Source: Liolophura sinensis
Lineage: Eukaryota > Mollusca > Polyplacophora > Chitonida > Chitonidae
Assembly: GCF_032854445.1 (NCBI RefSeq)
Contig: NC_088306.1
Coordinates: 18,821,764 to 18,885,763 of the forward strand
Length of the DNA: 64,000 nt
Direction of reading: 5' to 3'
This document shows, piece by piece, positions 32,218-44,900 of this stretch. The position numbers were made by a program, and so were the translations under genes. A model generated the notes under the pieces. The model did no database searches. It saw only the letters and a program-made list of their open reading frames with translations, and was not told where the DNA came from. Each line of letters opens with the position of its first letter. Positions within the stretch are counted from its first letter, which is position 1.

Positions 32218-33521
32218 TAAGGGGTTTGAGTGTGGTGTTTGTTATGCCGGCAGTGTGTGTGCTCAGTCAAAGGTGCTGCTTTTATGCTACCATCAATCGG
32301 TATCCTGTACATTGTTCTATATGGGGAATATGTGTTTTCGGTTATGTATATTTTACCGCGTGTAACATATTGTAGACGATACTTGATGTTCATCGTTATA
32401 TGGGAAAACAAAGTGGTTAGCAATCTAGCGCGGTGCACTGACCTAGTTGAAATCACGGCTGTTCCTTCTAGGTTTTAAATTCTCAGAGAGATCAGGGATG
32501 ACAACTTGCCTTTGACTGTAGGGTGCATATTCCCAGCGACTCGGGTCCAAGCTGGAAGGACCATTGTTGGCATGCAATGAATGGGTGATATACATTACTA
32601 CTTTGACTACACGGTTTCTTCGCAACTATGTAGGCAAACTGTGAATATAGGTCGGTACCGATAAATATTAACCTGCACTACCCAGTGCCCAGTTTCCTCC
32701 CACCCTAATGCTGGCTGCCGCCATACAAGCTGGCAGGTGTAAATAGAATATTCTGAGTATGACGAAAAACACAAATCGAATAAGTAAATAAATAACCAAA
32801 TGGTGACACTGATGTACATATTCACTGTAAAACAGCTCACTATAAGATATAAATTTTACAGATTTAGTAGGCTATTGTGAACCATGCATGGATAACTCCG
32901 CCTATAACCGCAGCCACACCTGTCAACTCTCTTTTTAACGATTAAAGAATAAAGGAATATATGAATGGTTCGGTAGTACGCAATATCCTGTGTAGGAAAT
33001 AAACAAGGAAGGGGAATAAACGTACTGAATAAGGTCATATTTAGCAAATGGGTGTGTGGGGTATAGTAAACCGCTCCGGCAATAAGAAATGCCATGGGTG
33101 CGGGAGACAGAGTGGTGGGGGTTGGGGGATAAGCAGTTCATTCAACATTTGGTCATTATACGTGGCACAGAAATTAGTGTCCGAATGTCAAATAAATTGA
33201 TTATGGTTGCAATGTGGCAATGTGACTTGTGAAAAAAGTATGGGTATCCTAAATATGTCATGATGATCTATAAATTTTTATTGGAATTAATTAAGGCGAA
33301 GTACGACTTCTCCATATATGATGCAACCACGAAGCAATAACGTCTCACTCAGTTACTTTATTTAAGGATGGAGGTGTGAACAGGTCTGTTTGTAGCTCTA
33401 TTTAGTGAACTTTAATCCGACAATCAGCTTTGACTGGATGTCAACACTGTGTGAATGTTCATGGCGACAGCATGAGTGAATCTACTTAAGAGGATCGTAA
33501 TGTAAATAGAGCATTCCCAAT

Positions 33522-33594
33522 GGGGGGCTAGCTCACATGGTAGAGCGCTCGCTTTGCATGCGAGAGGTACCGGGATCGATGCCCGGGCTTTCCA
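33522..33594 (+). tRNA. tRNA-Ala(TGC)-like gene, copy 2
   Basis: Identical to copy 1 across all 73 nt and followed by atctttttttttt. Flanking sequence differs from copy 1 by substitutions and indels. Confidence 0.75.
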
Positions 33595-35256
33595 ATCTTT
33601 TTTTTTTTATTTAAGAAAAAAAAAATGTCAATTGTTTATTGTCAAAAAACAATATGTATTTATGTATGCTTGAAGCTTTACGCCGTACTTAACAATTTTT
33701 CTATCATATGACGACGAAGAGTCGTTAGGTGTATGTGCATATATTGTGTCTTCATGTGGCAGGGCTCATTTCATACCGAAGACACCAGACATGACACCCA
33801 ACAAAATCACATTGTTCCAGTCCTGTTTCACTGGTTTCTCAGCGCCAAGCGCTAAGAGGTAGCAAAAGATTTCTGCTTCCTAAGCTGGGCGTTCAAACAG
33901 ACATTGGTTAACCATTCTTTACTATCATCAACCATAATTTACATTCAGAATTAATAATCGCAGACCAATTTTCAGATCAACGCTCAACACAATCCATCAA
34001 AAAACTAAAATCAGGAGGTTACAAATTTAGTCCTATTACAACGCTGGAACAAGATTGTAACAATATCCATCATTAAAGATGTTTCAGGTTTCACAGAGGC
34101 ATGTTGGAAAAAGCTGATCTAGATAATAATTGTTTGTTTTCTGAGCCTCTGTCACATTTTCTGTTGATCAAAAAAAATCCTCTGAATAACTTATATTTAT
34201 GGACATTTTCTTATTTAGCGGTTAGGGGTCTCCGTGACCGAGGTGGTTAGCGTTCTAGCGCGGCGCAATGAGCCAAGAGCCCCTCACCAAGGCGGTCGCT
34301 GTGAGTTCTAGTCCAGCTCATGCTGGCTTGCTCTTGGTTTGCCTCTGTCCGGTTTCCTTCCACCATAATGCTTTCCGCCGTCGTACAGGTGAATATTCTT
34401 GAGTGTGCGGCGTAAAACACCAATCAAATAAATCAGTATTATGGGGCTTGAGTGTGGTGTTTGTCATGCCAGCAGTGTGTGTGCTCAGTCAAAGATGCTG
34501 CTTTTATGCTACCACCAATCGATATCATGTGCATCGTATGTACCGCATGTAACATATTGTAGGCGATACTTGATGTTCATCGTTATATGGGAAAACAAAG
34601 TGGTTAGCAATCTAGCGCGGTGCACTGACCTAGTTGAAATCATGGCCGTTCCTTCTAGGTTTTAAATTCTAAGAGAGATCAGGGATGACAACTTGGCTTT
34701 GACTGTAGGGTGCATATTCCCAGCGTCTCGGGTACAAGCTGGAAGGACCATTGTTGGCATGTAATGAATGAGTGATATACATTACTACTTTGACTACACG
34801 GTTTCTTCGCAACTATGTAGGCAAACTGTGAATATAGGTCGGTACCGATAAATATTAACCTGCACTACCTAGTGCCCAGTTTCCTCCCACCCTAACGCTG
34901 GCTGCCGCCATACAAGCTGGCAGGTGTAAATGAAATATTCTGGGTATGACGAAAAACACAAATCGAATAAGTAAATAAATAACCAAATGGTGACACTGAT
35001 GTACATATTCACTGTAAAACAGCTCACCATAAGATATAAATTTTACAGATTTAGTAAACTGTTGTGAACCATGCATGGATAACTCCGCCTATAATCGCAG
35101 CCACACCTGTCAACTCTCTTTTTAACGATTAAAGAATAAATGAATATATGAGTACCCCGAGCTGTGACCGGATGTCAACACCATGTGAATGTACATGGCG
35201 ACAGCATGAGTGAATCTACTTATAAGAATCGTAATGAAAATAGAGTATTCCCAAGT

Positions 35257-35329
35257 GGGGGGCTAGCTCACATGGTAGAGCGCTCGCTTTGCATGCGAGA
35301 GGTACCGGGATCGATGCCCGGGCTTTCCA
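35257..35329 (+). tRNA. tRNA-Ala(TGC)-like gene, copy 3
   Basis: Identical 73-nt sequence. It lies in the shortest unit, where the deletion ends about 100 bp upstream of the tRNA. A T-run follows after 'atctttg'. Confidence 0.75.
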
Positions 35330-37554
35330 ATCTTTGTTTTTTTTTATTTAACAAAAAAAAAAATACAAAAAATAAAAATGTCAATTGTTTATTGTCAAAA
35401 ACAATATGTATTTATGTATGCTTGAGGCTTTACGCCGTATTTAACACTTTTTCTATCATATGACGACGAAGAGTCGTTAGGTGTTTGTGTATATATTGTG
35501 TCTTCATATGGCAGGGCTCATATCATACCGAAGACACCAGACATGACACCCAACAAAATCACATTGTTCCAGTCCTGTTTCACTGGTTTCTCAGCGCCAA
35601 GCGCTAAGAGGTAGCAAAAGATTTCTGCTTCCTAAGCTGGGCGTTCAAACAGACATTGGTTAACCATTCTTTACTATCATCAACCATAATTTACATTCAG
35701 AATTAATAATCGCAGGCCAATTTTCAGATCAACGCTCAACACAATCCATCAAAAAACTAAAATCAGCAGGTTACAAATTTAGTCCTATTACAACGCTGGA
35801 ACAAGACTGTAACAATATCCATCAAAAAAGATGTTCCAGGTTTCACAAAGGCATGTTGGAAAGAGCTGATCTAAATACTAATTGTTTGTTTTCTGAGCCT
35901 CTGTCACATTTTCTGTTGATCAAAAAAATTCCTCTGAATGACATATTTATGGACATTTTCTTATTTAGCGGTTAGGGGTCTCCGTGACCGAGGTGGTAAG
36001 CGTTCTAGCGCGGCGCGATGAGCCAAGAGCCCCTCACCAACGCGGTCGCTGTGAGTTCTAGTCCTACTCATGCTGGTTTGCTCTCTGGCCGTACGTGGGA
36101 AGGTCTACCAGCAACCTGCGGATGGTCTTGGTTTGCCTCTGCCCGGTTTCCTTCCACCATAATGCTTTCCGCCGTCGTACAGGTGAATATTCTTGAGTAT
36201 GCGGCGTAAAACACCAATCAAATAAATCAATATTAAGGGGTTTGAGTGTGGTGTTTGTCATGCCGGCAGTGTGTGTGTTCAGTCAAAGACGCTGCTTTTA
36301 TGCTACCATCAATCGATATCATGTACATCGTTCTCTATGGGGAATATGTGTTTTCAGTTATGTATATTTTACCACGTGTAACATATTGTAGACAATACTT
36401 GATGTTCATCGTTATATGGGAAAACAAAGTGGTTAGCAATCTAGCGCGGTGCACTGACCTAGTTGAATTCATGGCCATTCCTTCTAGGTTTTAAATTCTC
36501 AAAGAGATCACCGACGACAACTTGGCTTTGACTGTAGAGTACATATTCCCAGCGACTCCGGTCCAAGCTGGAAGGACCATTGTTGACATGCAATGAATGA
36601 GTGATATACATTACTACTTTGACTACACGGTTTCTTTGCAACTATGTAGGCAAACTGTGAATATAGGTCGGTACCGATAAATATTAACCTGCACTACCCA
36701 GTGCCCAGTTTCCTCCCACCCTAATGCTGGCTGCCGCCATACAAGCTGGCAGGTGTAAATGAAATATTCTGAGTATGACGAAAAACACAAATCGAATAAG
36801 TAAATAAATAACCAAATGGTGACACTGATGTACATATTCACTGTAAAACAGCTCACTATAAGATATAAATTTTACAGATTTAGTAGACTATTGTGAACCA
36901 TGCAAGGGTAACTCCGCCTATAATCGCAGCCACACCTGTCAACTCGCTTTTTAACGATTAAAGAATAAAGGAATATATGAATGGTTCGGTAGTACGCAAT
37001 ATCGTGTGTAGGAAATAAACAAGGAAGGGAAATAAGCGTACTGAATAAGGTCATATTTAGCAAATCAATATATGGGGTATAGAAAACCGCTCCGGTAATA
37101 AGAAACCCCATGGATGCGGGAGAGAGAGAGGGACGTGGGGGAGGGGCTTGGGGGGGGGGGGGGAGATAATCAGTTAAACATTTGGTCATTATACATGGCA
37201 CAGAAATTAGTGTCCGAATGTCGAATAAATTGAGTATTGTTGCAATGTGGCAATGTGACTTGTGAAAAAAGTATGGGTATTCTAAATATGTCATGATGAT
37301 CTATAAATTTTTATTTGAATTAATTAAGGTGAAGTACGACTTCTCTTTATATGGTGCAACCACGAAGCAATAACGTCTCACTCAGTTACTTTATTTAAGG
37401 ATGGAGGTGTGAACAGGTTTGTTTGTAGCTCTATTTAGTGAACTTTAATCCGACCCCCAGCTGTGACCGGATGTCAACACCATGTGAATGTACATGGCGA
37501 CAGCATGAGTGAATCTACTTATAAGAATCGTAATGAAAATAGAGTATTCTCAAT

Positions 37555-37627
37555 GGGGGGCTAGCTCACATGGTAGAGCGCTCGCTTTGCATGCGAGAGG
37601 TACCGGGATCGATGCCCGGGCTTTCCA
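37555..37627 (+). tRNA. tRNA-Ala(TGC)-like gene, copy 4
   Basis: Identical 73-nt sequence, followed by atctttttttttt. Confidence 0.75.
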
Positions 37628-39832
37628 ATCTTTTTTTTTTATTTAACAAAAAAAAAAATAATAAATAAATAAAAATGTCAATTGTTTATTGTCAAAAACA
37701 ATATGTATTTATGTATGCTTGAGGCTTTACGCCGTACTTAACAATTTTTCTATCATATGACGACGAAGAGTCGTTAGGTGTGTGTGCATATATTGTGTCT
37801 TCATGTGGCAGGGCTCATATCATACCGAAGACACCAGACATGACACCCAACAAAATCACATTGTTCCAGTCCTATTTCACTGGTTTCTCAGCGCCAAGCG
37901 CTAAGAGGTAGCCAAAGATTTCTGCTTCCTAAGCTGGGCGTTCAAACAGACATTGGTTAACCATTCTTTACTATCATCAACCATAATTTACATTCAGAAT
38001 TAATAATCGCAGACCAATTTTCAGATCAACGTTCAACACAATCCATCAAAAAACTAAAATCAGAAGGTTACAAAGTTAGTCCTATTACAACGCTGAAACA
38101 AGACTGTAACAATATCCATCATTAAAGATGTTTCAGGTTTCACGAAGGCATGTTGGAAAAAGCTGATCTAGATAATAATTGTTTGTTTTCTGAGCCTCTG
38201 TCACATTTTCTGTTGATCAAAAAAATTCCTCTGAATAACTTATATTGATGGACATTTTCTTATTTAGCGGTTAGGGGTCTCCGTGACCGAGGTGATAAGC
38301 GTTCTAGCGCGGCGCAATGAGCCAAGAGCCCCTCACCAAGGCTGTCACTGTGAGTTCTAGTCCTACTCATGCTGGCTTGCTCTCTGGCCGTACGTGGGAA
38401 GGTCTACCAGCAACCTGCGGATGGTCTTGGTTTGCCTCTGCCCGGTTTCCTTCCACCATAATGCTTTCCGCCGTCGTACAGGTGAATATTCTTGAGTGTG
38501 CGGCGTAAAACACCAATCAAATAAATCAATATTAAGGGGTTTGAGTGTGGTGTTTGTCATGCCGGCAGTGTGTGTGCTCAAAGATGTTGCTTTTATGCTA
38601 CCATCAATCGATATCCTGTACATCGTTCTATATGGGGAATACGTGTTTTCGGTTATGTATATTTTACCGCGTGTAACATATTGTAGACGATACTTGATGT
38701 TCATCGTTATATGGGAAAACAAAGTGGTTAGCAATCTAGCGCGGTGCACTGACCTAGTTGAAATCACGGCTGTTCCTTCTAGGTTTTAAATTCTAAGAGA
38801 GATCAGGGACGACAACTTGGCTTTGACTGTAGAGTACATATTCCCAGCGACTCAGGTCCAAGCTGGAAGGACCATTGTTGGCATGCAATGAATGAGTGAT
38901 ATACATTACTACTTTGACTACACGGTTTCTTCGCAACTATGTAGGCAAACTGTGAATATAGGTCGGTACCGATAAATATTAACCTGCACTACCCAGTGCC
39001 CAGTTTCCTCCCACCCTAATGCTGGCTGCCGTCATACAAGCTGGCAGGTATAAATGGAATATTCTGAGTATGACGAAAAACACAAATCGAATAAGTAAAT
39101 AAATAACCAAATGGTGACACTGATGGACATATTCACTGTAAAAGAGCTCACCATAAGATATAAATTTTACAGATTTAGTAAACTATTGTGAAGCATTCAA
39201 GGGTAACTCCGCCTAATACCGCAGCCACACCTGTCAACTCTCTTTTTAACGATTAAAGAATAAAGGAATATATGAATGGTTCGTTAGTACGCAATATCCT
39301 CTGTAGGAAATAAACAAGGAAGAGGAATAAACGTACTGAATAAGGTCATATTTAGCAAATGGGTGTGTGGGGTATAGTAAACCGCTCCGGCAATAAGAAA
39401 TGCCATGGGTTCGGGAGACAGAGAGGTGGGGGTTGGGGGATAAGCAGTTCATTCAACATTTGGTCATTATACGTGGCACAGAAATTAGTGTCCGAATGTC
39501 GAATAAATTGATTATGGTTGCAATGTGGCAATGTGACTTGTGAAAAAAGTATGGGTATTCTAAATATGTCATGATGATCTATAAATTTTTATTTGAATTA
39601 ATTAAGGTGAAGTACAACTTCTCCATATATGATGCAACCACGATGCAATAACGTCTCACTCAGTTACTTTATTTAAGGATGGAGGTGTGAACAGGTCTAT
39701 TTGCAGCTCCATTTAGTGAGCTTTAATCTGACCCCCAGAAGTGACCGGATGTCAACACCATGTGAATGTACATGGCGACAGCATGAGTGAATCTACTTAT
39801 AAGAATCGTAATGAAAATAGAGCATTCTCAAT

Positions 39833-39905
39833 GGGGGGCTAGCTCACATGGTAGAGCGCTCGCTTTGCATGCGAGAGGTACCGGGATCGATGCCCGGGCT
39901 TTCCA
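39833..39905 (+). tRNA. tRNA-Ala(TGC)-like gene, copy 5
   Basis: Identical 73-nt sequence, followed by attttttttta. It is about 1.9 kb from the start codon of the mitochondrial alanyl-tRNA synthetase gene. Confidence 0.75.
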
Positions 39906-40910
39906 ATTTTTTTTTATTTAAGAAAAAAAGTGTCAATTGTTTATTGTCAAAAACAATATGTATTTATGTATGCTTGAGGCTTTACGCCGTACTTAACAAT
40001 TTTTCTATCATATGACGACGAAGAGTCGTTAGGTGTGTGTGCATATATTGTGTCTTCATGTGGCAGGGCTCATATCATACCGAAGACACCAGACATGACA
40101 CCCAACAAAATCACATTATTCCAGTCCTATTTCATTGGTTTCTCAGCGCCAAGCGCTAATAGGTAGCAAAAGATTTCTGCTTCCTAAGCTGGGCGTTCAA
40201 ACAGACATTGGTTAACCATTCTTTACTATCATCAACCATAATTTACATTGAGAATTAATAATCGCAGACCAATTTTCAGATCAACGCTCAACACAATCCA
40301 TCAAAAAACTAAAATCAGAAGGTTACAAATTTAGTCCTATTACAACGCTGAAACAAGACTGTAACAATATCCATCATTAAAGATGTTTCAGGTTTCACAA
40401 ATGCATGTTGGAAAAAGCTGATCTAGATAATAATTGTTTGTTTTCTGAGCCTCTGTCGCATTTTTGGTTTGCTCTGCCGACGTACTTTATTTCACCGATG
40501 AAAAAAACCCAAAAAACAAAGATATGATATTAGGGGAGCAGCGAGTGTAAGAAATCCAACAAGGAGCTATCTGTGACTTTTGACATAGCCCACGTGACCA
40601 TCTCGCCACTACATGACCGTGCACGCGCCCCAACAGACCCATGCTGGTAAGCTATAGAAATTCCACAAAATTCGGTTTTTAAAATTGAAAAATCGCATGG
40701 TAATGGAAAACAGTTGCCAGCTACCAACGTAACTCCTTTTCTTGTCAATACAACACTTACTAACGAGAAAAGGCGATTGAGAAATCGTTCATAAAAACTA
40801 AACAAACACCATGTTGTAACAACAACAACATGAGCTATAACTTAGTACATCCCTAGCTACATGATCTTAAGATGTGGCCACAGGCCACAATTAATTTTCT
40901 ACTTACTTAC

Positions 40911-41078
40911 ATGTTTGACGTTTGACGTCACAGTACTGTCCCTAAATCTCCGAGCAGCAAAACCTCCTCGTCCCATGATACAACTTCTGTCAAATTTTTG
41001 ATTCACAAAATTGACAAAGGCTGAGCCTAGAAGCCGGTATGAGCTCTGGTCTGCCGGTCTGAGATCCGGTCTGGGCAT
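40911..41078 (-). CDS. Possible first exon of a divergent gene, unrecognised
   Basis: The minus strand reads MPRPDLRPADQSSYRLLGSA and continues open for 56 codons to a perfect donor (AAACAT|GTAAGT). It lies head-to-head with AARS2, about 690 bp from its start. The Arg-rich, hydroxyl-rich N-terminus could be a mitochondrial presequence. I recognise no family and see no second exon with confidence. It may be chance. Confidence 0.3.
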
Positions 41079-41329
41079 TGTGGCCAAAACAGCAGTGAGT
41101 ATCGACTTAAAACTGATACAGATCTAATGACATTGATTTTTTCTATTCAGCAGTGTATGATGTGTCAAGATTGAAGCAGTATTTATCGAGTTATCATATT
41201 TGCATGACGCAAATTGGAGATTTCTGCTCGATTTCCGGCTTTTCCATTATGGCGGACGACGGGTACTGCAAAAATTTATATAAAATCCGATAACGGACTA
41301 TATCGTTGTTTTATGGTAAAATTGTACTC

Positions 41330-41565
41330 AATAATATGTCACTTATACCACCACGGCCGGCATTATGCTGACAGGAAACCGACAGAGCTCGGGGAAAACC
41401 CACGACCATCCGTAGGTTGCTTGTAGACCTTCCCAGTTATGGCCTGAGAGGAAGACAGCATGAGCTGGACTTGAACTCATAGTGACCACATTGGTGAGAG
41501 GCTCCTTGTTCATTGCACCGCACTGGAACGCTAACCACCTTGGCCACAGACGCCCCCTGCACCCC
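41330..41565 (-). mobile_element. SINE family A in the AARS2 5' flank
   Basis: Complement of core, middle and head (ggccggcattatgctgacag, gagctggacttgaactcata, ccttggccacagacgccccc). The tail is degenerate. It lies about 200 bp upstream of the AARS2 start codon. Confidence 0.8.
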
Positions 41566-41768
41566 ACAAAGCAGCTGATCCCAATCCTATCCATTTCTGT
41601 ACATTGACAGCTTTGACCTGACATAAATTTATATCATGTTGTCCTAGACTGAAACGTTCATTCAAACTTTTATTAACATTTAAGGTTGAATTTTTTTTTT
41701 TGTTTTAAATATATTTTGGTGATAATGAGGAGACCCATAATTTGTTTTGAAGTGGAAAGGGAGTAAGG

Positions 41769-41984
41769 ATGTACCTGTCAAATGGTTGGAGCTGGTGTCA
41801 ACACAGGGTCTGGAAGCAGATGTTGCGTGGTCTCAGCACAAGAGTAAACCCTGCATCAAAAGAGATCAGGAAAATGTTTCTTGACTTTTTTATGGAGAGG
41901 CATGGCCATGAGTACGTTCATTCCTCCTCAGTGATTCCTCCCAAGGGGCAGGGGACGTACTTCACCAACGCAGGCATGAATCAG
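41769..41984 (+). CDS. AARS2: AARS2 exon 1: presequence and class II motif 1 region
   Basis: Starts at ATG 41,769; Met at 41,820 ([18 protein letters not shown]) is an equally good start and alone gives a typical Arg-rich presequence. Ends ...TNAGMNQ|gtaaac in phase 0. Confidence 0.88.
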
Positions 41985-44900
41985 GTAAACTTAGCTGTAT
42001 GTATTAGTGTGGGTAACAATTCACTATGACAACGCCTATTTCTCAGGTAAATCAGTGTGATAACAGTTCAAAGTGATAACGTGTCTGAAACAGGTGAATT
42101 AATCTGTTTTGATAACAGTGCTAAGACAAGGGAGAGCATTTATTTATGTATCTAATTGGTATTTTATGAACTCTCGAGAATGTTTCACTTTAATATTCAG
42201 TGAAGGCCAGCATTATGGTGGTAGGAAACGAGAGAAGAGTCTGAGGCAAACCCAGAACCATCTGCAGGTTCTTTGCAGACCCTCCCACGTATGACTCCTA
42301 TCATGGAAGGGAAAAATTCTTGAGCATGGTGTTAAACTTAAAACACCAGCCAGATAAACAAATGATAGCCTGAAATGTTTTCTTTATTTCAGTTTAAACC
42401 GTTGTTTCTGGGAACAGCTGATGCCATGAGCGAGATGTCCAGATACAGACGTGTCGTCAACAGTCAGAAATGTATCAGAGTTGGGGGTAAACATAACAAC
42501 CTTGATGATGTAGGGAAGGACTTCACGCATCATACATTCTTTGAGATGTTGGGAAACTGGTCATTTGCGGACTACTTTAAGGTACGTTCACTCTCCAGAT
42601 TGGTGCCGTTCTAGTGTACTTTAAATGATCAAAAAAAAAAAAAATCTCTGTTAATTTCTGATCAAGTTAAAGGCTTGAATATTAAGTATGTTCTTTTTCT
42701 TTGAATTTTGAATTTCAGCTTGGGACTTTACTGGCGATTAAGAGATCTAAAGCATGTTAAAGGATTCAAGTAGCTGTTGTATGTTCATAATTAGAGTGTG
42801 TGGTATAAACTGAAACATTGCAGTCAGGACCAGCTCATGGTTACATCTGGGCTCTAAAATGACTTCCTCCACCTGTAAACCCATTGGCTGCTACATAACT
42901 GAAATGCACTAGCTGTGTACCCTAAAAGACGACAAATTTTCGTTATCGTTATGCAATTTACTTGAACCATATTGCACTGGCTTTTCTTCGTGTAAGTTTG
43001 TCCTGATTGTGTATTCAGACAGAAGCTTGTGCCATGGCTCTTCAACTGCTGACCCAGGTCTATCATCTCCATACTGACAGACTTTATGTTACCTATTTTG
43101 GGGGAAACAGTTTGTTAAGCCTTCCCCCTGATGAAGAGTGTCGGCAGGTGTGGCTGTCGCTAGGGTGAGCTTATAGGTGGAATGTGAATCTCCTGCATGA
43201 TGCTTCAGTGGCTGCAGCACTTTGACCACAATGACTCATCATCCTCTTATGATTTAAAAATTGCTAAAGGAGATATGAAAATGAACTATAAAATAAAGAT
43301 TGTTTCTATCCCAAATGAAGAAAATTATTTCAAATAAATTTTGTTAAAAAAATTTCATTTTGGGAGTATTTTTATACCTGTCGATTACCCTTGTATATTC
43401 TGCATATTTTCCGTCAGCGGTCAAATGTTTTCAGAAATTACATCATCATTGATCTTGCTCAGAACTCAATGAACACCCCCGAAGTGCCCCAAGCCTGATG
43501 AACCATGTTGCTACAGTGTGGGCAAGGTGACATGTTTCGCCCATTTGGTCTGTCATCCCCATTTAGCCAGACCCGTTCAGTCTGTCCCCCACAGAGGTCT
43601 GTCATCCCCATTTAGCCAGACCCGTTCAGTCTGTCCCCCACAGAGGTCTGTCATCCCCATTTAGCCAGACCCGTTCAGTCTGTCCCCCACAGAGGTCTGT
43701 CATCCCCATTTAGCCAGACCCGTTCAGTCTGTCCCCCACAGAGGTCTGTCATCCCCATTTAGCCAGACCCATTCAGTCTGTCCCCCACAGAGGTCTGTCA
43801 TCCCCATTTAGCCAGACCCATTCAGTCTGTCCCCCACAGAGGTCTGTCAAACTCCATTTAGCCAGACCCCTTCAGTCTGTCCCCCACAGAGGTCTGTCAT
43901 CCCCATTTAGCCAGACCCGTTCAGTCTGTCCCCCACAGAGGTCTGTCATCCCCATTTAGCCAGACCCGTTCAGTCTGTCCCCCACAGAGGTCTGTCATCC
44001 CCATTTAGCCAGACCCGTTCAGTCTGTCCCCCACAGAGGTCTGTCATCCCCATTTAGCCAGACCCGTTCAGTCTGTCCCCCACAGAGGTCTGTCATCCCC
44101 ATTTAGCCAGACCCGTTCAGTCTGTCCCCCACAGAGGTCTGTCATCCCCATTTAGCCAGACCCGTTCAGTCTGTCCCCCACAGAGGTCTGTCATCCCCAT
44201 TTAGCCAGACCCGTTCAGTCTGTCCCCCACAGAGGTCTGTCATCCCCATTTAGCCAGACCCGTTCAGTCTGTCCCCACAGAGGTCCGTCATCCCCATTTA
44301 GCCAGACCCGTTCAGTCTGTCCCCCACAGAGGTCCGTCATCCCCATTTAGCCAGACCCGTTCAGTCTGTCCCCCCACAGAGGTCCGTCATCCCCATTTAG
44401 CCAGACCCATTCAGTCTGTCCCCCACAGAGGTCTGTCATCCCCATTTAGCCAGACCCATTCAGTCTGTCCCCCACAGAGGTCTGTCATCCCCATTTAGCC
44501 AGACCCATTCAGTCTGTCCCCCACAGAGGTCTGTCAAACTCCATTTAGCCAGACCCATTCAGTCTGTCCCCCACAGAGGTCTGTCATCCCCATTTAGCCA
44601 GACCCATTCAGTCTGTCCCCCACAGAGGTCTGTCATTCCCATTTAGCCAGACCCGTTCAGTCTGTCCCCCACAGAGGTCTGTCATCCCCATTTAGCCAGA
44701 CCCATTCAGTCTGTCCCCCACAGAGGTCTGTCATCCCCATTTAGCCAGACCCATTCAGTCTGTCCCCCCAGAGGTCTGTCATCCCCATTTAGCCAGACCC
44801 ATTCAGTCTGTCCCCCACAGAGGTCTGTCATCCCCATTTAGCCAGACCCATTCAGTCTGTCCCCCACAGAGGTCTGTCATCCCCATTTAGCCAGAGCTTA

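Larger units (their letters stand above)
28720..40465. repeat. Tandem array of about 2.2-kb units carrying tRNA-Ala-like genes
   Basis: Five units in direct order. Using the start of the family A SINE as phase, units begin near 31,960, 34,225, 35,975 and 38,274; the most diverged unit begins near 28,720 and the last ends near 40,465. Lengths are about 2,265, 1,750, 2,299 and 2,190 bp; the 1,750-bp unit lacks about 0.5 kb. Order inside a unit: SINE A; a 'gggaatatgtgttttcgg' block; 'ttctaggttttaaattct'; a short SINE-A-like module; 'accatgcatggataactccg'; the tRNA-Ala-like gene; T/A runs; a family C-type core in reverse; then an AT-rich block ending 'ctgagcctctgtc'. Many short open frames in the array are shadows of these repeats. 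Confidence 0.9.

Noticed and set aside
36246-38789. Repeated open frames MWCLSCRQCVCSVKD and MISTRSVHRARLLTTLFSH
   Set aside because: Identical frames recur in every array unit across SINE and spacer sequence, with frameshifts between units, so they are not conserved as protein.
40530-40805. 91-codon minus-strand frame left of AARS2
   Set aside because: No family, no good splice sites, Cys/Ser-rich composition typical of chance frames.
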